Origin: Dolomedes plantarius | Lineage: Eukaryota > Arthropoda > Arachnida > Araneae > Dolomedidae | Length of the DNA: 64,000 nucleotides | Assembly (NCBI GenBank): GCA_907164885.2 | Contig: OU015501.1 | Location: forward strand, 24,499,591 to 24,563,590 | Direction of reading: 5' to 3' | Shown: positions 43,623-55,462 of the stretch, piece by piece | Layout of the letters: the number at the start of each line of letters is the position of its first letter | Position numbering within the stretch: position 1 is the first letter of the stretch | Made by a program: the position numbers and the translations under genes | The notes under the pieces: model-generated | Seen by the model: the letters and a program-made list of their open reading frames with translations, nothing else | The model's database searches: none | What the model was told of the DNA's origin: nothing

Positions 43623-45876
43623 CCCATTAGTGCCTAGCGTCCTTTTAAAAGGACGCTTACATAATAAGCTCTAAATCAGTGAATTATTTATTTTTTTTCG
43701 ATCCAAATAGCAGAATATCATGATAAAGTGTTGTATTTGATATTATCCAACAGTTGGCAGCACTACATTAATGTTATATTTCTGCTTTGAAGGTCTAAAG
43801 TCAGATTTAGTCATTTTTCAGCTTTTCAAAACGGCGTCACGCAAAAAGTAAGTTTATTTTATTGTTTTTCAATGTTACGAAAATATTTTATGCTGTTATC
43901 ACAGTCAATACTCTTCTCTTAAATATGTATTTTTCAAAATTTTTAAAATTATTTTTTAACACTCTTATATTTTCTTTTGCGTAGCGTTCTATATATAGGA
44001 CGCTAGGCACGAATGGGTACATGTTTTTCTGACCTATTCCGCTATACGAATGCGTCTTTTTTTCTCAATTTATGATGTTTTATTACCATAGAGAAAAGGA
44101 AATGCTATTTATTTTCAGAAAAATGGTGCTATAAATTATTTTTATAATAAATATTATTGAGTATTCCTTATTTATGAAAATAATTTAAAAATAAATGTTC
44201 TGTTGACTAAGGAATGATTAAAAAAATTTATTATTTAAGAGAAATATTAGCCTCTTGATAATGTAATGAACGTATTAACAAATTAGCCTCTTAAATACAA
44301 AAATTTTAATCAAAGGATATTTTCTGTATTTAGTGATTTTAAAAAATAAAGAAAAATTACGAAGTACATAAGTAATTGTCTGGATTTTTTTAAAATATGT
44401 GTATTTTAAATGTCTATAATTTAATAAATTTTAAGAATTTTCTCTTTTAATCCAAATTATATTTGATCTAAATATACTGAAATGAACAATCGATAAGTTT
44501 CAAAGCTCTTATTTATATTTTTGTTTTTATTTTAAGTTTGACTGTGGAGACGCATTACCTTTAATGGGAGAGCTATCTGATAATGATACATTCCATGAAG
44601 CGGATATTTATTTAGACCCACCATCTAATAAAGTTACCGATGACTGGCACTATACGGGTTAATAGAACTGAAAAATGTCCACTTGGAGATGTTAAATCTG
44701 TTAAAAAGAACAGTAGAGGAAGTTTTGATTTTCAGAACAGTAAAAATTTGAAAGTTTTTCGGTGGAATGACAATACTGTCGTTACTTTGGCGTCTAACCA
44801 TTATGGTATTGAACCTGTAGCTCAGGCCAAACGCTGATCGAATATTGATAAAAGATTTCTAGAGATTGACCAACAGTATATTGTGTCTCAATATAATCAA
44901 TTTATGGGAGGCACCGATCAAATGGATCAAAATCTTGCACAATACCGGTGTTCCATACGGTCTAAAAAATGGTGGTGGCCACTGTTTTTGTTTAGCTTAG
45001 AAGCATCAATCCAAAATGCGTTGCTACTGTACAGATTATGCCCTTCTAATGACAGTAACAGAATGGATCTCCTCCAATTTAGAAGAGAAATCTGTCAGAC
45101 ATATTTTTCTAAGTACAGTAAGAGACCAAATAACAGTCTGGCTGCTAGGAAAGCAAAAAAAAAAACTTTCAAAAAGAGTGTCTGGTGATGTCCGGTATGA
45201 TAATTTAATCGTTGAGTCGACGGAAAAGATAATTTAATCGTTGTGAATCCAAAACAGATAAGATGCGTCTACTGTGGCAAAAAATCCTCAAGAAAATGCA
45301 ATAAATGTTTAGTTGGATTGCATGATAAATGCTTTGAAATCTTTCGCACAAAATAGTTTGTATATAAATTGTGTAAAAAAAAAAGAATTACGAATAGCTT
45401 TTTTCATTATTTTGTATTTTAATAAGCCCTTTTTATATGTAAATTCAAATATAAAAGTGTGTAAAATTTATCATAAGACATAATTTATTAAATTTGTGCC
45501 TTTTAAGCTATTAATTTTTATATTTTCAGCTTTTTAAATTGTTTCGATTTATTTTAAATGATTAAAATACAGTTTAAATTCCTTGTGCTTATTTTATTGT
45601 GCATTTTTTCGCAGAGTTCCATTTGTTTCATGCGGTTATTTATCTAAAAACGAAATTAAAAGGAATAGTTTTAGAAAATATAAGGGTTTAAGTGTTTGTG
45701 TAAAACCTGTACCCTCCCGTGCCTAGCGTCCTTTTTATAGGACGGTAACATTATTTTGAATAAAAATTAAAATTTTAATGCAGGAATTTCTTTATTATTT
45801 TTTCAGTTCATTTTCAACCTGTACAAACATAATTAGGTAAAGAAAATTAAAGAATTCGATGTTGGGCATTAATGGG
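43623..45876 (+). mobile_element. piggyBac transposon, internally deleted, 2.25 kb
   Basis: Ends CCCATTARTGCC are flanked by TTAA on both sides (43619-43622, 45877-45880), the piggyBac target. Sub-terminal TGCCTAGCGTCC words recur (about 43631, inverted at 43990-44010, and direct at 45720), some as hairpins. Confidence 0.9.
44535..45355 (+). pseudogene. piggyBac (PGBD-like) transposase, deleted core
   Basis: An N-terminal piece near 44537-44640 (DALPLMGELSDNDTF, rich in acids) is fused to a C-terminal half starting about 44640 (ENT: KNLKVFRWNDNTVVTLASNH). TGA at 44836 interrupts. The frame resumes with YNQFMGGTDQMDQNLAQYR, which includes the third catalytic aspartate region, and KKWWWPLFLFSLEASIQNA. 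A cysteine-rich finger follows in another frame (CVYCGKKSSRKCNKC, LHDKCFEIF), stopping near 45355. The first two catalytic aspartates are deleted, so it is inactive. Confidence 0.85.
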
Positions 45877-46328
45877 TTAACCGAGAAATTTTTCGAACCA
45901 AAACGGTAGTTTGTCAATTAAGATTCTTTCTGCGATTCTTTAGAAAAATTCGAAAGATATATATTTTTATAAGTTGAATTATAGAAACCGCGAAAAATGA
46001 GGGATTTCTTTAAAAACCCATAACATTTAGAAAAGTGTTGCTATGAGAAATAAAAATGGCGGCCCTGGGTGGTTGCCCAGTTTGTCCACCCCTAAGCACG
46101 GCCCTGGCTCTCCTCTTCCTCCTCCTATAACAAAAGTGTGATACTGGCTAAATCTTTAACTGAAAAATGAAACCGCGCCATGATGTTACAAATCTTTCAC
46201 AACAAATGAAACACGTCACGTTCCCGCCACTTTCTACTCCCGTGTCTGTATAAACACATGCATCCGACTCTCGGGCTCGGATCGTTCCCGCTATGTTCCC
46301 TTTACGTGCCTGTATAAATCAACCTTAA

Positions 46329-47056
46329 TGAGTGCTTTTTTCTGGTGATACGCGGGGATACGGCGTATCCCCACCTTTTTGTTTAAGTATTATTTTGGCT
46401 TAACTTAACCGAAATTTTAAGAAACTTACGAATCAATTGTTAGTGTATAACAAATTTTTTTAATTGCGAATTTTTAGTTCCCTTGTGACGCATTCTCGTA
46501 AATCAATATTTATTTTTCAGTGTTTCAGTCTCTGTTTCATGAACAGATGATGATTCCCCGTGAAAAGAAACAAGGTAACGCAACGGTGCAACGGTGTATG
46601 ACATAGATAAGCCCAGATGTTATCGTGATCTCCTAGATGGCAGTATGGTTGCAAGGGCATTGATATACAAGAAAAAGTTAGAACCCTTAGGAAGAAGAAA
46701 CCCTTAGGAATCCTTGCAAACGAACGTGCAGGGTAACGAGGTAGCGGGAAAAGTCGGCAGAATGCAGTGAGCGAGAGAGTATCGTGTGCTTGGATTTATG
46801 TTCTGATTGTATATGAATACTGTGGTAATATCTTCTATGCGGTGCATGCTGTTAGCTGTCTTCCCTCGAAGTGCAAAGGACGAAATAGACTTTTGACATT
46901 CGCATCCCGGATTCACAGATTGCGAGTAAAAAGTTGTGTAAAACCGTATTCGGCTATTAGTAGAGCATTACTGTGAAAGTAATTGTATTATCTTGACTTT
47001 TTGGGGTTACTTCATATCTCTATAAAATGAATAAAATACCGGACTTTTTATAACCC
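46329..47056. other. Spacer with short hairpin
   Basis: GGGGATAC at 46354-46361 pairs with GTATCCCC at 46365-46372. It may be sub-terminal sequence of the following dead hAT, but no TIR or duplication was found. Confidence 0.45.
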
Positions 47057-47567
47057 ATGTCAAAAAGGAAGAAAAGTTCCGATGCAGAAGATACGCCTGA
47101 ATCGATTAAAGTTTCAACACTGCCATGTGCTGTAAAGGCAAATGAACAATTAGACAATATGTGGCCTTCCTGTTGGTCATTTAAACAAAAGAATAATTTC
47201 TATGAAAGAAAAGCGTTTGGTTATGTACAAAAAAAACTTGACTGTGTTGGTTGTTATAAGGTTCAAACGCTTGTAATTGAGGCAAAAATGGGTATGAAGA
47301 TATCAAAAGGAGTAGGCTAATAATGAAGTTGGTCATTTTGGCTCAAATCGAGAACAGCAGTTATCATCTCTAACGACCAAAATATTCAAATACAAAGAAA
47401 GTGTTGGGCATAAAACTGCCATGAAGATATTGGAAGAGGCAAAGAAGGAAACGCTAGAGAAAGCTTGCTTGAAGTCCCTTTCACGTCAAAAAAGACGTAA
47501 CTGCCAAAATATTTCGCACAGCCTACAAAGTTGCAAAATGTAATCAATAATTCAATAATTTTGGAAT

Positions 47568-50500
47568 AGGGGTGCAACATAGATCAACTTCTTCGTGGTG
47601 CACCCTGGTAATGCTTTCGCGGCAAATTTATCTTCAATTTCTGGCATATGTTCCAGGCTATCCCGTCAGGAGTCCTTAGGATTCTACAATGGAATGCGGT
47701 TGGCAGTCTCACTCTAAGAAAGCAGAGCTTTTGCAGACTTTAAATTGCCTTAATGTTGACATTTTTACTATAATGGAAGCTAATATCTCTAGTGACAATC
47801 TGAAGTACTTCGCCTTCAAGGGTTATGCCCTTCATATTATTCCCAAAACTACGCAGATTGCCAGGGGTTTGCTAGTTGGGGTAAAAAAGGATCTGACAGC
47901 AGATTTTAAAGTTTTGAAAGTAATGGATAGTGGTTGTGATAACAGTGAGATTATAGCTCTTGACATTTGGATATATGACAAACATCTGAAATTATATGCT
48001 ACCTACTCACCACCTTAGAACAAAACAGATTTTTCATTTATTGATGCTGCTTCTAGAACAATTTTTATTGGGGCTTTCAATGCGCATTCCCCAAAGTGGG
48101 GATATGAGTATAAAATGATGCCGGTCTTGCAGTAGAAGACCTCCTCAACACAAGTACCTTCGAACTGGTATATGACTGCCATGACCCCCCCCCCAACTTA
48201 TCTACATTATAATGGCACAATAACTACACCTGATCTGGTGCTAGTCACTTCTGACCTTCGACAGCTCACCATACAAAGAGTCATTGAGGATTCTGACTTA
48301 GGGCATCGCCAAGTTATTGTGGACCCTAATTTCCCTAACGGATGGAAGCCTAATTCCGCCTCCAGGATCTCATGGAATTTCAAAAGAGCTGATTGGAACC
48401 ATTTTTCTGAGTTGTTGTAGCATGAACTTGATCATACGAAATTGGATTTCAGTTCTCATGTAGATCATTTACATGAATCTTTTAGCGATCTAATAATTAA
48501 CAGTGCAAAGAAATGTATTCCGAGAGGAAGAGTGGAGAGCTACAAATACTTTTGTTCGAGAGAACTTGGGGAATTAAAACAGAAGCGTGATCGGTTCAGG
48601 AGGAGGGCTAAATTAACCGGCAGGGTTCAAGATGTTCAACTATGGAGAAGACAGGCAGCTGTTTTTAAGAAAGCTGTTTTAGCTGAAAAGCGTAAATCCT
48701 TCGACACCTTTATTTCGAAAATAGATTATCAGAAAGATGGTAAGAGTACTTATAGTTGTCTTGCAAAGCTGAAAAATGAGAATAAACAACTTACCAAAGG
48801 GCCAATTTCGAAAGATGGAAAGTTTTTAACATCTGATTTGGGTGTAGCCAACGCATTTGTACAATATTTCTCGAGTATGAAGCATAAATCTGGCTTTGCC
48901 AGAACTAGATATAAAGCGGTGAGAAAACTTTATAATCGAGTTCAGAAAAAAAGAACCCTTTCTTCAAATTCAATATCGATTTTCAATACTAAATTTTCTC
49001 CCTTGGAATTGGACATAGCTTTGAGGTGCCTTAAAAATGGCGAATCCCCGGGAGAAGATTGTATCCACCCTGAATTTCTCATGCACTTAGGACCTCGTGC
49101 TAGAGAAACCGTTTTGAGATTCTTCAACTTAATTTAAGAATCTGGAGCTGTTCCTTCTTAGTGGCGTAAATTCGTCATCATTCCTATTCATAAAAAAGAT
49201 TAAAAATAATCCCTGTGATGTCCAGAGTTACAGACCAGTCTCGCTTACTTGCTTCCTGGGTAAGACTATGAAGAGAATGGTTTCCAGGAGACTTAACTGG
49301 CATTTGGAAAATAACAGGCTATTGGTTAGTGAACAGACTGGTTTTAGACAGTTTAGATTTACTGGGAATAATGTGGCACTTTTAAGTCAAACAGTTAAAG
49401 ATACTGTCAACAAGAGACAAATAATGACGGCTTTTTTTTGTGGACCTGAAGTCGGTATACGATGTCGTTTGGAGAGAAAACCTGCTTCTAAAACTCTCTG
49501 ATTTTGGACTCCATTCCAATATGTTTAAATGGTTTAGAAGCTTCCTTGGACAGCGTTCCTATAGAGTTCGATATAGTAACTGTCTTTCAAGATGCAAAAC
49601 ACTTAAGACAGGTTTTCTCCAAGGAGCAGTTACCAGTTGCATGCTATTTAACATCTATATTAATGACCTTGTAGTTATGTTGAAAATCACAAAAAATGTT
49701 AAATGTCTATTATATGCTGACGATTTGGTTATAGGAACAGATACTTCTAAGCAAAAGTCAAAACAACTAACCGAACTTGCCTTAAATCAAGCCCTTAGGT
49801 TACTTGACGAATGGTGTAACTATAATAACATGAAAGTAAATCTAAATAAGACATTATATCAAACCGTTTCTTTGACTCACTAACCTATAACCCCATCTGT
49901 GCTCTTCGAGGATCGACCTATCCCAGAAACGGATGGTTTTAACTACCATGGTGTCTCTTTCGATCGAAAATTAACGTGAAGACTGCATACTGAGAACATT
50001 CTAAAAAGGGCTTCAAGGAGATTGACACTAGTTAAACGTATCGCTAGTTCCAAGTGAGGATGTTCTAGGAAAACTTTAAACACTACTTATAATAGTTTCA
50101 TTTTGCCAATTATCACCTACTGCTGTGAGCCCTTCGTAGCAGCATCGGATCAAATAATCAATTCTCTACTCTAGAGAAATTCTAGAATCAATTCTAGAAC
50201 TACGCTTGATTACTGGTGCAAATCTACACCAATAGATGCTATGATGGTGAGCACAAATAACAGACCTATTAGGTCTATAATCGAGGAAAATGCCATACTT
50301 CTTTGGGAAAAAACAGTTAGACTTCCGGATTGCTTCTCACTTTGGGACAGTGTTTCTCCGATTACACAGCGGAAACTTAAATAACAGCATGGACTACTGC
50401 AAAAAGTACTTAGTTTAAAGAAGACATTAAATTTAAATTTTGATGCTGAATTTTTGCCGCCCCCTCAGAATCCATTAGATTTAACTGATTATTGTATTTG

Positions 50501-51425
50501 TATCGACCTTGTCAAAAGGGTAATGAAGGGTGATATCAGCGAAGACGTTTTAAGATCCTTGTTCTTCGAAACAGTCGATTCACGATACCCCGATGAGGAC
50601 TGGCTTCGAGTGTTTACTGACGGTTCAAAATATGAAGACACTACGTATGAATGTAGGCACACAGGTCCACTGTGATCTTTTTTTCATTTTATGCACCTGT
50701 AGGAAAACTTAAAACTTTCTTTGATGGGGAGATTGTAGCAATTTGTATTGCTCTGGACCAACTTTTATGCCGGATGAATAATCTCTCTAAAGTGGTCATC
50801 CTTAGCGACTCTAGGGCAGCTCTTCAAGCTATCGGTTCCTGCGGTGTTCCCAAGTCATCTGAAGTACATATGTGCCAATTAGTATTGGACAAACTCCACA
50901 ATAACAGTAGGGAGATTGCCCTGCAGTGGATACCAGGCCACTGCAGCATCCGGGACAACGAGCTGGCCGACGCCCTGCAAAAAAGGGTGCATCTGTACTA
51001 CAAACTTCCATTAATGGGGTCTCTTACAACTCGCTAAAGTTGCTTGTTATAGAGACTTTTAGGAACTCCCTCTCACAAGATCTGTTTTTGAGGAGATCAA
51101 ATAAGATATGGTGGAGCAAAATTGCTGAAGTCTCAGAATGGCCAAGGAAGAAAACAGTCGCCTTGTTTCGACTAGTGACAGGCCATGATTGCCTATTGAA
51201 ACATCTCTGCCATATAAATATCGTTCCAGAACCCTTTTGCAAGCTCTGTAATCGACGAGAGGACATGGACTTGCCCCGCTCTACCTCCAAGAAAGATATT
51301 GGATAGCTAGGAGACTTTTGGATTGACGGACGTTTTAGTTCGCTTTTGTTTGTTTGTTCTTGTTTTTTTCTTTAGATATATATATATCGTCTTTTAACCC
51401 GCCATTAGAAATAAAAAATAAAAAT
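47568..51425 (+). mobile_element. Non-LTR retrotransposon (LINE), 3.9 kb, decayed
   Basis: It has endonuclease, reverse transcriptase and RNase H domains on the plus strand and an A-rich 3' end (AAATAAAAAATAAAAATAAT from about 51408). The 14 bp duplication flanks it. The presence of RNase H suggests the I/Jockey-related groups. No ORF1 is recognised, so it is probably 5' truncated. Confidence 0.87.
47670..51305 (+). pseudogene. LINE ORF2: APE endonuclease, RT and RNase H
   Basis: Endonuclease begins near 47670 (LRILQWN, then DIFTIMEANI) and runs to about 48320 with FNAHSPKWG and ITTPDLVLVTSD. A linker follows in the longest open piece (48442-49137, ending with SPGEDCIHPEFL). RT motifs are NNPCDVQSYRPVSLT, SEQTGFRQFRFT, the damaged FVDLKSVYDVVW, TGFLQGAVTSCMLFNIYIND and LLYADDLVI at about 49710. 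RNase H has FTDGSKYED, DGEIVAICIALDQLL, ILSDSRAALQAI and WIPGHCSIRDNELAD (50610-51000). A C-terminal zinc-like motif CKLCNRREDMD follows at about 51240. Around ten stops or frameshifts make it non-functional. Confidence 0.87.
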
Positions 51426-51890
51426 AATAATTTTGAAATGGAAATTGACTTGCAAGAACGTAATGGTGTTGATATGGGACGAATATTTCACTCTACAAAT
51501 GCTTGCATCAACATTATTAATCACATTAGCAAGGAAATTAGAACAAACTTGGTTCCCAAAATCATAACTTCAAAATCATAAATATCGGTGATCATTGATG
51601 AAGCAACATCAAAAGTCTACTTTAATCTTGTATTTCGGTGTAATGATTTCTGGTTGTGAAATGACTGCTCCAGTGAATTTATTTATTGACATGATTGAGT
51701 TAGATGATGTAACGGCGAAAGGGATTATCTCCGCTTTGATTTGCGTCTACAATCTAATGGATTGACGTAAGAATACCTGAATGATTATCTAGTTTCTGTT
51801 GCTTGTGATGGCGCAGCAGTAATGCTTGGATCTCATGGGGGAGTTAAGAAATTATCGAAATAAAAACTTCCATCTATAATTGTATGGTAC

Positions 51891-52139
51891 CAGGCCCCGA
51901 TTTTTCATTAGGCCACGTTAGGCCCGAGCCTAGGGGCCCCCGAATGTTGCCCCCCCCCCCAAAAAAAAAAATTTATAATGTTCTAGGCTTCTACATTTCA
52001 AATAGCCAATTCTTGGTAAAATGGTACTTTCACAATGATTCATGATTATTTTTTGTGTGTGTCAATTTTGGAAATTTTACGCCCACATCAGTGTTAGGGG
52101 GCCCCATCCCGAGTTGTGACTATAGTCTAGAATTTTCTG
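51891..52139. mobile_element. hAT-like MITE, 249 bp
   Basis: Starts CAGGCCCCGATTTTTC and ends TTTTCTG, with duplications TATGGTAC and TATGGCAC (51883-51890, 52140-52147; 7 of 8). TIRs are weak, but the element exactly interrupts the old hAT gene between IIVW and HCAN. Confidence 0.68.
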
Positions 52140-52858
52140 TATGGCACTGTGCCAATCAGAGATTGGAATTAGCCGTCCATGTTGTTGTCAAGAGAATTTC
52201 TGGAATTAGCAGATTCAAAACATTTATTGACAAACTATATGTTCCCTACCATGCATCACCAAAAATAGTCGAGAGTTGCAAGCCTGTGTTAATTCACTGG
52301 AAATGCAAATTTTGAAAATTGGACGAATACTAAGCACTCGTTGGGTAGCATCAAGTTTTCGTTCAGTTTTTGCTGTTTGGCAGGATTACAAAACATTGGT
52401 ACATAATTTTAAAATTGCTAAAGATTATTTGTATTTTTCCAAAGACAAAAAAGACAAATGTATGTTTGTATGGAGGTTTGTTGAAGAAAATTACATTAAT
52501 AGAGTTCATTTTAGATCTAGGGTTGAAGTGTGATGCTCTTCAAGAGCTTTCTCAGCAAAGTTTGAAGTTACAAGAACGCAACATAAATTTGTATTGTGCG
52601 AATAAAATGATTAAACGCCTTGCTCAAATATTTGAAAAGAGATAAATATATCCTGGACTATATTAGGAAAAAAACCACCACTGCCGCCAAATGTCTCATC
52701 TTTCAGGAAGTTCCCATATACAAGAAAGATAGAAAGGTGGACCCACCAATATGTCCAATTTCATTTTATGAAAATTTGAAAATATCTATAGAAAAGAGAT
52801 TACTTGATGATGAAGAATCTGATTTACTGAAATGGGCCAGAATGATAGATCCAAACAG

Positions 52859-53153
52859 CAGGGCCGCCCAGAGACTTTACGGGGCCTGGGGCAAACTTCT
52901 GTTGGGGGCCCCTAGAAAAATAAAAAATGGAAAGAGACGAAAACACACATTCAAATTAAGTTACTCATACTTAAAATTTTATTACATGAATGATTAACAT
53001 AATTATTATATTTCATTGCACTGCTCTCTTGTTATATTTTCTGAGGAAATCTAATAAATAAATATTTTAAATTTTTTTGGGGCCCCTCCTGCAGTTGGGG
53101 GGCCTGGGGCAAATTGCCCCATTTGCCCCCCCCCCCCCGTCTGGGCGGCCCTG
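52859..53153. mobile_element. hAT MITE, 295 bp, family copy 2
   Basis: TIR CAGGGCCGCCC, with duplications CCAAACAG/CCAAAGAG (52851-52858, 53154-53161). Nearly the reverse complement of 43047-43322 at both ends. Inserted in the last third of the dead hAT gene. Confidence 0.88.
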
Positions 53154-53599
53154 CCAAAGAGTGGCCAGAAGAAGTTCAAAATCATTTGACGTTTGGGGAG
53201 GCAGAAACGAGTAAATTTTCAAGACTTCGTTTGAATGAAAGGGAGATGATACACAGTTTCTGAGAATACATAGCGAAAAAAATAATTCCAGAAGGATTAT
53301 TTCACTTAATACACCATCTAGATATGATTCCGATATCTTCAAGTGAATGCATAAAGGGTCTTTTACAGATGAACTTTATTGTAACCACTTTAATAACTTC
53401 ATTGTTGACTAAAACAACATTGGCTGTGATGTTCATCAAAATTGTTGGGCCTCATCTAGGTCTGTTTAGTCCATCAAAATGTGTAGACTCTTGGTTGGTT
53501 TTTGGACATCATTCAGCAATAGACGCAAATAGCAAAGAAAGAAATCGAGACATTAAACCTCCTGAAGGCATGAGCCAGATTCGGAGTTTATTATAAAAT

Positions 53600-54207
53600 T
53601 TAAAAAATTAATTTTTAATATTCACATAATTAATTATTTTAAAATTTTGTTTAGTTTTCCTAACTAATATCTAGAACTAGAACTAACAGATTTATTATTT
53701 TATTTTATCGAATTTCTCCAATAAGTTCGAAAAGGAGAAAAAAATTACCTTTAACAACTTGCTAAACCATAAATTTCATTTGAAGTTGAAAACGTGGTAC
53801 TAAAAACACACACCTTTATTTGAGAAAAAACAGTTTATCCACCTTTTTTTATTTATTCATTTATTTTTTATTTTTTAGAAAAAAAAGAACTGCTTCGAAT
53901 GATTTTGAGATTTTTGCTTCAAATCTTCACTTTCTGTCTAATGGAGTGCAGTACGTTTTCGGCTTAAAAATGAGAAATTTAAGGATACAGAAAGTAAATT
54001 TTTTATCTTTGGAAATATGAGAAAAATTACGGCTTTTGGGAGAATCTAATATTTGGTATTGCATTCAAAATCTTAAAAATTAGTTTCCTTAAAGTTGCTT
54101 GTGTTTCCCATAGTTTTTGTAGGTGTCAGAAACGGTACCTTTGAAAATTTGAAAAATATGACAGCATGAATTCAACTCAACCAAAAAAGATACTTTAATC
54201 GGCTATA
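53600..54207 (+). promoter_or_regulatory. 5' flank and probable promoter/5' UTR of exportin-7
   Basis: AT-rich and non-coding. It must contain the XPO7 leader and, unless there are upstream non-coding exons, the promoter. No clear TATA box or initiator can be chosen. TAA at 54196-54198 lies in frame four codons before the start. Confidence 0.4.
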
Positions 54208-54222
54208 ATGGCTGATGAGCAG
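54208..54222 (+). CDS. XPO7: Exportin-7, first coding exon (5 codons)
   Basis: Encodes only M-A-D-E-Q and then a GT donor (GTTCGT) in phase 0. Vertebrate exportin-7 proteins begin M-A-D-H-V-Q, and I recall their first coding exon as equally short. Joined to the exon at 62052 it gives a continuous, conserved start. An in-frame TAA 12 bp upstream supports this ATG. Exportin-7 (RanBP16) is an importin-beta family receptor that carries proteins between nucleus and cytoplasm with RanGTP. Such a short exon is only supported by the pairing with exon 2; alone it would not be callable. Confidence 0.75.
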
Positions 54223-55462
54223 GTTCGTAATTTAAATTTTTTGTATTGTTTATTATATATTGTAAATTATGTACTTTTATTTGAGTTGCAAAAATATATA
54301 AAGGAAATTATTTCGTAACATTGCATACACCTGCTTGTCCCTGTATTTGAGTAAATTATATATTCGTATACAAAGGAATATTTTGTGTCTGTTAGTGATG
54401 GTAAACAATCCGGCATGTGCTTGACGTGAATACGGATTTTTCGATGTCGGGAGAAACCGCTAACCAGAGTAATTAAATTTCATACATTATCGAATGTGTG
54501 CATTCCTAGAGATCATATCTCGAAATTAATGGTTGGTATTTGGGTATAAAGCTTTATAGTCGTATCGTAGTTTTCGTTTTAATGATTTTTTTCGAGATAT
54601 TTATAGATTTTTTGAAGTCATTATGACAAAAATAGCAGTCTCTTGACATCTTAGTCTAAGATCATTGTAAAATGAATTGTTCATGAGTGATTTTGGGCTG
54701 TATTCTGGTACCAAATTTCCTTTGAATTATATTTTGAAAGAAACAACTTCGAACCGTATCTTATGCAGGTTTAGCAGCATGTAATTATCTGAAAGTACTA
54801 CTGCAATATTTTCTGTTTCTAATATCTTTGTGTAGAGGAAGCATATTTATTTATTTTCGCAAACAGTTACTCTTTGATCGTCGCAAAACACGATGGTTTA
54901 GTAATATAATTGTCGCACTCTGGGTAACGCTTAAATTACTAAACCATCAGCGTTAATGAAATTATTATTCTCTGAATGATTTACGAAAGAAATTTATTTA
55001 CGTAAAACTTATTTTACGGTTAGAAATTTCTTTTACCTCATAGTGATTAATACTGAATGTTTGGCCTAACACTCTCACTCAACTATTTTTATAATGTTAA
55101 TAACTGATCTACAGTGATTATTTTAGTCCATTAAATGCCAAATTATGGCTTTTAAATCTAAGTCTGAAAATAGTCTGTATTGTATTGTGTAAAATTTGTG
55201 TTCTGACTGAAATTTAGGTCTGTGGTTGGGTTTGATCAGTAGTGTTCTCTCATATCTAATTTAGAGAACCATGGATTTTTCTGGAAAATGTTCACATATA
55301 GTAAATTATCGAAACAAAATGTTTATACAGTTTTACTCCGATAGATTTTAAGGTGAACCATGTTGCTAAGTCTAGCAGATTTATTTTCTTATATGTTTAT
55401 TTAGTGAATTTCAGTGAGCTTTTTGAGGACAACTCATGAATTAAATGTGTTATTAGGAAATA

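Larger units (their letters stand above)
42234..46325. mobile_element. PIF/Harbinger-type composite, 4.1 kb
   Basis: Ends AGGTCGATTTATACAGGCAC and (reverse complement) AGGTTGATTTATACAGGCAC, both followed inward by GGGAACG..CGGGAACGATCCGAGC. The TAA duplications are at 42231-42233 and 46326-46328. A nested hAT MITE (43047-43322) and a nested piggyBac (43623-45876) make up more than half of it. Confidence 0.85.
47554..51439 (+). repeat. Target-site duplication of the LINE, 14 bp
   Basis: AATAATTTTGGAAT (47554-47567) and AATAATTTTGAAAT (51426-51439) flank the LINE. Coordinates span both copies. Confidence 0.8.
47057..53596 (+). pseudogene. Dead hAT (ZNF862/KIAA1586-like) transposase, split by LINE and MITEs
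   Basis: The start MSKRKKSSDAEDTPESIK at 47057 leads to CWSFKQKNNFYERKAFGYVQ and a C-x-x-C (DCVGC). A nonsense/frameshift follows at about 47313, then NEVGHFGSNREQQLSSL. After the LINE (47568-51425) the frame goes on with MEIDLQERNGVDMGRIFHST and NACINIINHISKEIRTN, the first-acid region VIIDEATS, CDGAAVMLGSHGG, and, past a MITE, HCANQRLELAV and RWVASSFRSV. After another MITE come EEVQNHLTFGEAET and the dimerisation end MIPISSSECIKGLLQMN, stopping at 53596. The order matches KIAA1586/ZNF862-type hAT proteins throughout. Many stops and three insertions show it is old. Terminal repeats are not recognised. Confidence 0.82.

Noticed and set aside
46049..46110. Another hAT end (CAGGGCCGTGCTTAGGGG in reverse complement)
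   Set aside because: No partner end or 8 bp duplication could be found, so no element was called.
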